Positions 15,601 through 21,007 of a stretch of 21,007 nucleotides of DNA are shown one piece after another. The notes beneath the pieces were generated by a model. That model was not told where the DNA came from, searched no databases, and saw only the letters and a program-made list of their open reading frames with translations. Made by a program: the position numbers and the translations under genes. The stretch lies in IMG/VR virus record IMGVR_UViG_3300005732_000020, positions 1 to 21,007 of that record; one strand, written 5' to 3'. Numbering within the stretch: the stretch's first letter is position 1; each line of letters opens with the position of its first letter. The DNA is from a virus.

Positions 15601-16851
15601 ATCAGGAGACATACCAGCGGACATCATCATCTTCATGTGATAATCGTTGTTTGCAAAATCGAAGTGACCTCCATTTGGAGAAGCAGCTATTGCCCCACCA
15701 ACAACTTTAGAATACGAACGCATACGGGCATTCATATCGTCACCTATTTTCTTTATCTGTTTCTTTTGTGATTCGTCGTCTGTATCTGCATACAAATCAT
15801 TCAAGATTCGTCTAGCTTCAGTATGACTAAATCCTCCTCTTGACATCTGGTTATAAGCATCATTACTGCCAGTGATTTCTAATAGAGCACTTTGGCCTTC
15901 CATGCCTAATTTTGCATTGCTATTAAGACCGGTATTTATAAAAATAGCGGTCATTTCCGTATTGTCTGAATTGTTAATTGACAACTGAGCAAGGCCTATA
16001 TTGTCAACCTTGCTCGTCATCCAATCTTTCAAACCATCAATAGCAACGTCCTTACGGTAATCACCAGTGTTTGAATGACCTGTAGTCCAGTAGTTTACCC
16101 AGTCAATACTCTTTAATGCGGCATCTGTATAAAGTGAAACGGTTTTCTGTTTTCCGTCAGGAGCTGTTATCTTAAGTCGATTTTGACCAACACTAGTTTG
16201 TTCAGCTGTAAAACCAAACTTACCATACTCTCTCTCAAACTGTAAATCAGCATCACGCTCATTCATGGTTATCCATGAAAGGTCAGACTCTTTAATAAGT
16301 TGAGGTAGTGTTATATCATTATATTGTGGTACGTTCTCGTTGTAATTAGGACTTTGAAATCCAGTATCCGAACCAGATAATACGATGTTGGATTCTGATT
16401 CCGAATCCACGGAACCCTGTATCGGTGCGCTTGGTAAGGAAGTTGTAGAAGTAGTTACGCTTGAATTTTTTTTTTCAGCCTCTACCTTAATTGGCTCGTA
16501 AAACGATTCGTACAATGATACCAATCCATCATTGTCTGGCGTTTCCATACCGAGTTTTCGATATATAGCTGGTAGATTGTATGATATTCTTTCATTTGCA
16601 TAGCCATCAATCTCATGCTCGGTCATAACTTCACCATGAGCATAATTCAAGTCATACAACCACTTGTATGCCTTCTTGTTGCTAAACTTTTTCTCTGGCT
16701 CAGTCGGAGGTTTTGACTGTGTGTTTTCAGGAATTACAGGGGCTGTTTCCGCTGCAGATAAGTCAACTTCAGGAGCTTCGATAACACTTTTTCGTGCATC
16801 CAATGGTGCTTGTAGTGGAGCATTGTTCATTTGTTCGTTGTTCACAATCAT
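9622..16851 (-). CDS. Giant virion protein, probable T7 gp16-like ejection protein / large polyvalent protein
   Basis: A 2409-residue protein, last and largest of three co-oriented virion genes. Its size, position and order (239, 647, 2409 aa) parallel T7 gp14-gp15-gp16, whose products are ejected to build a DNA conduit across the cell envelope. Visible layout: Pro/Ser-rich disordered N-terminus (1-55, and again ~128-170); a globular part (~170-500); a hydrophobic/amphipathic stretch rich in Gly/Ala/Met (~500-800, including LTFMNGYGETM and TGAQTFFTATGIASLG), perhaps membrane-active; long charged coiled-coil segments (~815-1150, 1275-1300); and a C-terminal part like other phage large polyvalent proteins (~1630-2090, with SSASALVLTGVTQN near 1790 and FVVPFGSFTFNTR near 2045). 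I see no RNA polymerase, lysozyme or peptidase motif. The start ATG overlaps the previous stop (TAATG). Confidence 0.8.
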   Translation of the reverse strand: MIVNNEQMNNAPLQAPLDARKSVIEAPEVDLSAAETAPVIPENTQSKPPTEPEKKFSNKKAYKWLYDLNYAHGEVMTEHEIDGYANERISYNLPAIYRKLGMETPDNDGLVSLYESFYEPIKVEAEKKNSSVTTSTTSLPSAPIQGSVDSESESNIVLSGSDTGFQSPNYNENVPQYNDITLPQLIKESDLSWITMNERDADLQFEREYGKFGFTAEQTSVGQNRLKITAPDGKQKTVSLYTDAALKSIDWVNYWTTGHSNTGDYRKDVAIDGLKDWMTSKVDNIGLAQLSINNSDNTEMTAIFINTGLNSNAKLGMEGQSALLEITGSNDAYNQMSRGGFSHTEARRILNDLYADTDDESQKKQIKKIGDDMNARMRSYSKVVGGAIAASPNGGHFDFANNDYHMKMMMSAGMSPDDMSFGQNLLINDRVATYAEAQHLLSDYDGILAVEKRDIKISINPDVQGKIAGEMLESLAELQERNNATPIREFEVSSRYIQEAYDQAVLAGERLLDLGQTLVLSIADIGSSLMKALPMQSASVGGVPMMISKDVIKANDPDFQDLGYLTKEVIQDTREEWLPYYESGITDANSFAEVLAKGGNATMESLPITAMYMMNPEMGLALTFMNGYGETMYSLEKQQQDAKKVLGENYTTSAWKEAELKRMANMTRAEQKAYAFTVGGIETGLTSLFTFKYFKGISGVKNFAGAKTAENAKILADQYGAQFHKGFINKLATSLGVQPRVLALEFAEEESIMMAQYAVDVAWGLKDFNQKELFDMFAETGAQTFFTATGIASLGTRVQNKRISNAVDGFMRGNLTFNAEQETLQSYKTELAVYEDMVAANKKSNESLDDSQQSITYSEAQLNAQQELVDKFGSQLINHKNQKQDIIDEMTPEDKYEFLQSMADVKNYANTVKNSEDGNLARAAVPKLEEAKERARRVMMKYPSTISFDYMSSEQKSIYMQAAVDDLVKNKYKGQDVAASFVTGDVLSTEEGVSSVSEEQVEGVNQIPQSEIKDKAVEIFLAESAGFLGQDGEVRIIENTTRADANRTQNIPREILEGFNVQEHVDNIRESEKNKGLLADANLSMEAVSPELKLEDIDVESANEIKQIESELTELDKQRDNEIKLAEDEASAKAVESSTSEKIEYSSRTQSRISVEEDTSTDEDGHSTLNVFASSEEFEERRYSTPYANDIALDIANSAQSIPGKILLGGSVFQLIEGGRNFSVVSVLGDHLAGRYNRTIDRVLEEFSGSDADKAKLRELLEARIQKPSSPDQSGIDEINSRYDNKKGELQNRLDDIKNNLQNQAPPTTESSDVTPTAEEPSTSAFEESRDSKLVDRIELINDKTDVLSYLNNNQKSTLVGYLLDVEKGNKTKPGEVENLLDVIDMVLDIQTELGDRKIDIYTTEGNEAIKGIINLSLDMYSGSLSDKVGTLATTTVLMQNLFKDSKVGKAFIDLNNEAGRRTDEAKQKVANIKKEHTDAYALSAENDEDYKNASAKERREMSDPNHINNSYEQMLLSNLRRLRGEIKNGQDVEFTRNKSLILQELDIRRSNYEADKNKKPSDRNPKYEAQYLSFKAIVDKLNIAEANSYEDVASKASGRNTELIDKFVAMQPNAEAMQYLERYADFDVTEMEVYLPSFYQYADGQTYVDRIGYEEEANPSSTAGQTKDATLPEILSNDESGLSLRLAPGNFFNQMYGSLQGLELEVSARDQYRQISQMMDMPLFQQLFEGNVMNDRGDMRTSDVYNRFSNAFKMRENIFEKDIKSAHLNTTDIGDIDPADGVWSSVVQAAYSSASALVLTGVTQNIRQYQSAVSGVMPLLTSKEAKSHLSRSNIAFYTGTGHATSGVEGKTWTVQQLRKLMGSNAYASNIYAKSRTGMRNSLGSELITNQNRKMPMSYYLRNFGLVDVVEGDTEAEIEAKEKNTYQRFYNRGLIPDSKSPVLYTIKQAMDLLSSSNEATLELMLANGDRAAANATFESLYIDYRIKQGAKYDESFWENENKNPNIEAINYADQKIDETQKQTTSTSQAGLYGDYTTQFSNNITKFVVPFGSFTFNTRSTILANLQKLKDPMLDPEQKQQSRRFLEGKVREIAYFEGLKAVGVVGIYQGVAGLARLFGAIDEDDIERYGGMSSVIGNNLLPIENRELADLSIEAIRELDPDKSKSTEEYKTTLTIVQDNLQQIEYNSKDIGELLMTYENKLKISPYNINIAEKVVQDLSKMMNPLPRPDLADDMVKAMWNYGMTSLEMEDLKVTEFLTQDTKSLMTKDGLYSFIGNNAGILSILGQEYENLNRAISLSNEGMIYKRNTMSAQGVTGVAITSASEPIRERLDDATNMLLYLRLVAAMAPGVPKQDINKVADKMERQLEEIYDAIGTDKMSFDPKDPNMKIKATEEEKEQGVERRNLLDQF
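16466..16475 (-). other. A10 homopolymer in the giant gene (possible slippage site)
   Basis: On the coding (-) strand the codons for residues ~125-128 read GAA AAA AAA AAT, ten consecutive A. Gaining one A opens a frame that stops after roughly 37 more codons; losing one A stops within a few codons. Slippage would therefore give a short N-terminal form. Whether it is used cannot be told from sequence. Confidence 0.3.
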
Positions 16852-18794
16852 TACTTATACATTTCTAAAACATCATACCACCAGTGCTTCGGGCCATATT
16901 GAGCCATACCAACTTGTGTTGGAACAGGTGTTTCTCCACTTTTTAAATTGTATGAACCTGCTACAGCATCTGCTTTGCTTCTAAAGTCCGCATCATTCGC
17001 GTAGCGTTCTTTCCATCTTGTAGTTAATTCTGGGTCTGTCAAAGGCTTACTAACTACGGGTAATTTAGCAACACTTAACCCAACCAAAGCAGAAGCCGTG
17101 TTTGCACCTGCATTACCACCACCGCTTGATATTTGCTTTTTCATATCAGCAATATCAGCGTTTCCAATAAAGTGAACTTGATACCCGGAATTTGTTTGCA
17201 CACCAATCATTCCTGTAACCTCACTAATTTCATATCCAGATACAGAAGTGTATTTTGCTTGTGGGTATAGCTGCTTAAAATTAGTCAATCCAGTGCCGAC
17301 AATTTTTGTTGATTGTATACTCCCGTTGTTCATGTCGGTAAAGTAATTGTTAGCAACTGAAAATTTACCAGTACCAGTTCCTGAATATTGATTAAAAAGA
17401 CTGTTATTATTATTATAACCAAATCTCAAGAAATCATTTACCTCTTTTATTTGATTAACATTGGAAGAACCAGTTAGAGCAGCAGCAATCGATATCTCCG
17501 CAGTAACTAAATCTCTATAATATTGAGCAGCATTAGGGTTTCCATTAACGAGATACTCGTTGCTCATACCGTTTTCAACAACACTCATCGGCAAAACGGT
17601 CATACTGTAATCAGTAGGTTTTTTACCACTTCCACGGGGACTTAACTTACCATCACGAATTTCCTTAACGGAAACATCCATACCCTTGAAGGTATTATCG
17701 CGAAGCATTGCATCAATCAGCTTTTGGTTGTCCTCATTGATGGTGTAACGCATATTAGCGTCACGCTCCATAACCAACGGGTCTTTTTTAAATGTCAAAG
17801 GATTGCCGTCCTTATCATACAAACCAGCAAATTGATTTTGTCTTGATTCGACATCCTTATATCCTTCGAATCCCATATCAGTTGGAGCTAATGCACCTAA
17901 ATCTGCCAGCATACTTACATACTCTAAATAAGGAGTAGCAGCAATGTTCGTCTCTACTGTATTACGAATGTCCCCAAATGTCTCAGGTGCAATACCTCTA
18001 TAATACAAATCGGTTCCACTATTTAATCTTTGACTTTGAGGATAAAGGGGACTAGGTATTACCTGTCCATTCTCATTTACATAAGTCTCACGTTTTCCAA
18101 AACCACCTAAAATAGTCTGTACTCTATCTTGTACTGTAACTTGATTAATCAACTCTCTATTAGGAGAAACACTTTCAGTTAAACCTCTACGGCCACTGAA
18201 AATCTGTAACTCACCATTTTCATCTAAATACTCTTGGTCTACATTGACAACAAGCTTTCTTAAACCATTTCTGTCTATAACATTAGAGAAATAAAACTGC
18301 TTTTCTGCAGGTCTTTGAGTACCGTCTGGTAGATTAATCATACCGGGTATTCCTTTTTGTGGATACCAACCAGCAATGAGACTATTCTTTTCAGCTACAG
18401 AAGCCTTTCCGTCGGCAACTCTTTTCTCAGTCTCGTCATAGTTATTTTTAAAAAGCTCAAGTCTTTTTCCTAAAACTTGCACTTGTGACATTTGATTAGA
18501 AAACTCTGCGCTTACAGCACCAAGGCTCATTTTACCACCCATGTTTTCCATCTGAGCATCCTGCAATGCTTGAGCCGCTAACTGACCTGCTTGTAAATGA
18601 CCGATATCTATATCTTCAATACCAGTATGTACAAAATCACTTTTCTCTGTTAAATCATCAAGTTGCTTAGAACGTTCTTGTCGTCTTAGATTTCTAGACT
18701 GTTCAGTCTTAGCCTTTCCTGAAGCATAAAGACCTACTAGACCGTCAAAATCAGTCTCTACAGGTCTTATGAAAAATCCTCCTTTAAATGCCAT
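16851..18794 (-). CDS. Probable internal virion (gp15-like) protein
   Basis: A 647-residue protein, middle gene of the three-gene set, sized like T7 gp15 (747 aa). The N-terminus has a basic, glutamine-rich helical part (residues ~25-130, for example QSRNLRRQERSKQLDDL, then LGKRLELFKNNYDETEKR) likely to be coiled or helical. The rest is mixed, with Asn/Gly-rich strands (NNNSLFNQYSGTGTG, ~460-475). No enzyme motif, signal peptide or membrane span is seen. It lies 2 nt from the upstream gene and overlaps the giant gene by 1-3 nt, so the three are translated together. The call rests on order and size, not sequence identity; an alternative is a tail or scaffold component. Confidence 0.6.
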   Translation of the reverse strand: MAFKGGFFIRPVETDFDGLVGLYASGKAKTEQSRNLRRQERSKQLDDLTEKSDFVHTGIEDIDIGHLQAGQLAAQALQDAQMENMGGKMSLGAVSAEFSNQMSQVQVLGKRLELFKNNYDETEKRVADGKASVAEKNSLIAGWYPQKGIPGMINLPDGTQRPAEKQFYFSNVIDRNGLRKLVVNVDQEYLDENGELQIFSGRRGLTESVSPNRELINQVTVQDRVQTILGGFGKRETYVNENGQVIPSPLYPQSQRLNSGTDLYYRGIAPETFGDIRNTVETNIAATPYLEYVSMLADLGALAPTDMGFEGYKDVESRQNQFAGLYDKDGNPLTFKKDPLVMERDANMRYTINEDNQKLIDAMLRDNTFKGMDVSVKEIRDGKLSPRGSGKKPTDYSMTVLPMSVVENGMSNEYLVNGNPNAAQYYRDLVTAEISIAAALTGSSNVNQIKEVNDFLRFGYNNNNSLFNQYSGTGTGKFSVANNYFTDMNNGSIQSTKIVGTGLTNFKQLYPQAKYTSVSGYEISEVTGMIGVQTNSGYQVHFIGNADIADMKKQISSGGGNAGANTASALVGLSVAKLPVVSKPLTDPELTTRWKERYANDADFRSKADAVAGSYNLKSGETPVPTQVGMAQYGPKHWWYDVLEMYK

Positions 18795-18796
18795 AA

Positions 18797-19516
18797 TTAT
18801 CCTTCCAGTAGATTAAATCTTAACGAGCCATCTGGGTTAAACAAATTAATGCCTGGTTTATTCAGATTTAAATTAGATTCAGTATTTAAATTCAAATTAA
18901 CATTACCTACCTGTCCATTCTCATTGACAACCATTCCAGATTGCGCCATACGTGCGCGTCTTTTTAACTCTTGTTTATACGCTTTTTTATCAACGCCAAG
19001 ACCAGCCATTCGGTCTTCATAGGCGTTACCAGCGCCAACCATCATTTTTGCACCGCCCATAAGAGCGTCAGAGCGCATTTGGTTACCCGCAGAAAGCTGA
19101 GCTTGTAATGATTGAATTTCAAACATATCACGTGCTTCCTCCATATTACGAAGAGCAACGTCATCTTGCGCCTCCAGAATGTCAAATTGAGATTGCTTAT
19201 CAATCATTCTGTTTATTTGGTCTAAACGTCCTTTCTGAATTTGCTCGTTACCTGTGCTTAGAATAGCTAATGCATCTGAAGCATCCATTCCTCCAGCAAC
19301 ATCAACAAGACCCGCTTGACTTTCCGAAAACGTATTTAAAGCTGTTCTCTCAGCCTCTAATGAAGGACTGAGTGCAGCGTATGCATTTGTTAAATCTTGT
19401 GCTCTAAACTCTTCTAGACCCTTTAGGGCGTCTTTACGCATGGCTGTTCCTTGCATGTAGGTGTCGATTGCTCCGTAAGCACCAAGCATCAACCCAAGTC
19501 CTGTCATTACACCCAT
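18797..19516 (-). CDS. Probable internal virion (gp14-like) protein
   Basis: A 239-residue protein, first gene after the late TAnnTTTG promoter. The N-terminus is hydrophobic and glycine-rich (MTGLGLMLGAYGAI, ~4-17), as expected for a small ejection protein that inserts into the outer membrane. The middle (~25-185) is a long Ala/Gln/Glu/Met-rich helical region. The C-terminus is basic, then Asn-rich and disordered (VNLNLNTESNLNLNKPGINL). T7 gp14 (196 aa) has the same position and general character. Start is by ATG without Shine-Dalgarno sequence, 21 nt after the -7 box. Identification is by context. Confidence 0.65.
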   Translation of the reverse strand: MGVMTGLGLMLGAYGAIDTYMQGTAMRKDALKGLEEFRAQDLTNAYAALSPSLEAERTALNTFSESQAGLVDVAGGMDASDALAILSTGNEQIQKGRLDQINRMIDKQSQFDILEAQDDVALRNMEEARDMFEIQSLQAQLSAGNQMRSDALMGGAKMMVGAGNAYEDRMAGLGVDKKAYKQELKRRARMAQSGMVVNENGQVGNVNLNLNTESNLNLNKPGINLFNPDGSLRFNLLEG

Positions 19517-19537
19517 ATTATCACTTTTTATTAATTA

Positions 19538-19568
19538 CAAATATACGAATTTACATGTAGCTCTTAAA
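19538..19568 (-). promoter_or_regulatory. Late promoter for the internal virion protein operon
   Basis: On the - strand, TATATTTG (19538-19545) is a perfect TAnnTTTG -7 box; TTTA (19565-19568) lies 19 nt upstream, matching the -33 box (TTTG) except for its last base. It is 21 nt before the ATG, like P2 (22 nt). The sequence around it does not share the 30-bp block of P1/P2, so the late unit may lack the early operator. The upstream half overlaps the end of the 252-aa gene. Confidence 0.55.
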
Positions 19569-20309
19569 TACCTCTGAATTGGAGGCAAATAGCTCTACTT
19601 TACTATTAGTTGCGTTAACAAGCTCAATTGAGGCATAATAACCGCGAAGCCCATAAGACTCTGATTGAGGGTTTTTTCCAACGAAAATAAAGTCCCCTAC
19701 TTGCGGATTACCAGTTGATGAAGCTGTGGTTATTACAGCACCTGAAACACTGTCAATTGTGCCGATTAAACTACCAACACCTGCATTTAAGAAATAAAGC
19801 TTATCACCAGCAACACCATCAGCGTTATTAGCGCTTACTTGATTAGGGATATCATAACTAAATGTATAGTCATTACCACTGACGGAAACTAAATTTCCAA
19901 TACCTACAATAGATAGCTCATTATAATTCAACTCGTCATTAGATTTTCTTCTTACGTAACCATACATAAGATTTTCTTTATCCTCAAACTTAGTTGCACC
20001 TATAGAACCTATCTCACCGTTTTCCATTTCACTAGATAAATCTGCCGCCCATTGACTACTGTTTGTTTCTAGCTTAAGGTTTTTAAACACCTTTACATCA
20101 GATGGCCCTTTATTTGAAACAAAGGTTATCTTCATAAGATACTGAGAACCGTAAAAATTCATCCTAGCATCATTGGTGTCGTGTTTATATAGATTACCGT
20201 TTTTAAAGGTAAAAAACTCCGCACCAAGACCTACCATCCATTCGGGTTCATAAGAGTGGAAACTTGTCCACCCTTTAACGTCTTCAGAATATGTTATTGT
20301 TGTAGCCAT
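19551..20309 (-). CDS. Phage virion structural protein (252 aa), tail/neck associated
   Basis: A 252-residue, strand-rich protein starting MATTITYSED. It has a pattern I associate with a widespread phage structural family: GW.SF.SYEPEWM (residues ~13-26), FFTFKNGNLYKHDTN (~32-46), MNFYGSQY (~50-57), then VKVFKNLKLE (~72-81) followed by SSQWAADL. Such proteins are found among tail, neck or fibre genes of short-tailed phages, often next to the internal proteins, as here. Its role (ring, muzzle or stabilisation protein) cannot be fixed from sequence alone. It follows the preceding tail-like gene by 2 nt, with the same TAATTATGGC junction that occurs at 18790-18799. Confidence 0.65.
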   Translation of the reverse strand: MATTITYSEDVKGWTSFHSYEPEWMVGLGAEFFTFKNGNLYKHDTNDARMNFYGSQYLMKITFVSNKGPSDVKVFKNLKLETNSSQWAADLSSEMENGEIGSIGATKFEDKENLMYGYVRRKSNDELNYNELSIVGIGNLVSVSGNDYTFSYDIPNQVSANNADGVAGDKLYFLNAGVGSLIGTIDSVSGAVITTASSTGNPQVGDFIFVGKNPQSESYGLRGYYASIELVNATNSKVELFASNSEVFKSYM

Positions 20310-20311
20310 AA

Positions 20312-21007
20312 TTATGGGGTTGGATTATCATCACCTCCTCCTACACCGCTAACCGCTTCATCTGTAGGGGTACAAGAGCCATCTTGATAATCAAATATAA
20401 TATACAAAATGTCGTCGATTGAGCTGGGTGAAAAAGTAAATGAACCAGTAGTCTCTTGGAATACAGAGTTCGTTGGTGTGTTAGTCTGAGATAAGAATGT
20501 CGTAGAAGAGTCTGATTGCACTTGTGCAGGTGTTTTCACAGCACTAGTAACTAAATAACCAAATCTAGAACACGAGTTAAAGAACGCATTGTGTTCTCTA
20601 AATATTCTATAGCTACTCAACAACACATTGTCAGCATCAGCTGGTATAAATATATTGTCTTCTGGGCCTACAATAGATTCATTTCTTGCTATACCGTCTG
20701 CAGCGAACACATCAGTCTGTGAGTAATAGCTTGGTGAAGTACCAACGCTGAATCTGTTTATGATAGATTTACCAGCATCGTTAATATCATTCATTACTAT
20801 GATTTTAACTTCTCTGTTAGCAACCTGTGGGCACTCATGCTCTAACTGAATATCAAGAGCCTGTGTAGCTGTTATGGTTACAGTAGCCTCAGAATCAGCA
20901 GCCAAGCTAGAATTTGTTAGCGAGAGATTGAAGTTGTTTGTCCCTAATGTTAAATTATGAGTTGTTGTCGTTCCATTATAAACCACCTTTAGAGTACCAG
21001 CACCTAA
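20312..21007 (-). CDS. C-terminal part of a tail/fibre-like protein (partial)
   Basis: The open frame continues to the window edge, so the true start lies beyond 21007 and the GTG at 20986 is not a credible start. The visible 231 residues begin with a beta-rich, Thr/Asn/Ser-rich module (GAGTLKVVYNGTTTTHNL... ending with a Cys near LEHECP), similar in style to repeating immunoglobulin-like or carbohydrate-contacting modules of Bacteroidota phage tail proteins. Then comes a globular part with two Cys in NSCSRFGYLV/GSC, and a flexible Gly/Asp end (GVGGGDDNPTP). This probably forms part of a tail fibre, spike or adhesin; the family is not certain. Confidence 0.6.
   Translation of the reverse strand, partial: LGAGTLKVVYNGTTTTHNLTLGTNNFNLSLTNSSLAADSEATVTITATQALDIQLEHECPQVANREVKIIVMNDINDAGKSIINRFSVGTSPSYYSQTDVFAADGIARNESIVGPEDNIFIPADADNVLLSSYRIFREHNAFFNSCSRFGYLVTSAVKTPAQVQSDSSTTFLSQTNTPTNSVFQETTGSFTFSPSSIDDILYIIFDYQDGSCTPTDEAVSGVGGGDDNPTP

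Noticed and set aside
9622-16851. Phage N4/crAss-type virion RNA polymerase within the 2409-aa protein
   Set aside because: I looked for polymerase catalytic motifs (Asp-rich metal site, finger motifs) and for peptidase or lysozyme motifs and saw none; only the size is suggestive.
17400-17420. TTA trinucleotide run in the 647-aa gene
   Set aside because: It encodes a simple Asn run (YNNNNS) in a flexible part and needs no further explanation.
1-21007. tRNA genes, CRISPR arrays, insertion sequences, integrase or attachment sites
   Set aside because: No cloverleaf, spaced repeats of CRISPR type, transposase-like or integrase-like protein was seen; the only clustered repeats are the short iterons and the 14-bp tandem.

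Overview
The window reads as part of a tailed bacteriophage (or prophage) genome whose host is probably a Bacteroidota/Flavobacteriia bacterium. Grounds: the DNA is AT-rich and densely packed; almost no gene start has a Shine-Dalgarno sequence; three intergenic sites carry a Bacteroidota-type promoter box (TAnnTTTG, with a TTG/TTTA-like box about 19 nt upstream); and the gene content is phage replication/recombination on one strand and virion proteins on the other. The T7-like trio of presumptive ejection proteins suggests a short-tailed (podovirus-like) virion, but terminase, portal and capsid genes are not in view. Host and morphology are inference.

Layout. Positions 1-9625 are the early/middle arm, all on the + strand. 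It starts with the tail end of an unknown gene and a likely terminator, then promoter P1 and three small unknown genes (284-1066). Promoter P2 follows, with a recombination module: an annealing-type protein, a RecE/RecB-like PD-(D/E)XK exonuclease and an SSB ending in DDLPF (1109-2649). Next come replication initiation proteins: a DnaA domain-IV-only protein and a winged-helix replisome organizer (2701-3919). A T7 gp4-like primase-helicase follows (3919-5685). After it are a small PD-(D/E)XK-like nuclease, several small unknown genes, a MazG-like nucleotide pyrophosphohydrolase, a metallophosphoesterase, a strong intrinsic terminator (8686-8716), an acidic unknown protein and a DUF1064-like endonuclease (ends 9625). 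No DNA polymerase is seen.

Positions 9622-21007 are the late/structural arm, all on the - strand and meeting the early arm head-on with overlapping stop codons. In transcription order: the C-terminal part of a tail/fibre-like protein, a 252-aa structural protein, then a TAnnTTTG promoter followed by three genes of 239, 647 and 2409 aa. Their order and size gradient match the T7 gp14-gp15-gp16 internal (ejection) proteins. The last has the look of a giant 'large polyvalent' virion protein.

The most notable signal is a set of six 11-bp iterons (core CGACAnnC) inside the linker-coding part of the replisome organizer gene (3421-3442 and 3510-3553), followed immediately by a 29-nt pure-purine, AT-rich tract (3557-3585). 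This is the architecture of the lambda origin inside gene O. The repeat occurs in two different reading frames, so it is conserved as DNA and not as protein. I propose it as the phage replication origin, bound by the organizer protein that the same gene encodes. The primase-helicase is then the downstream partner, and the SSB, annealing protein and exonuclease supply recombination-dependent replication.
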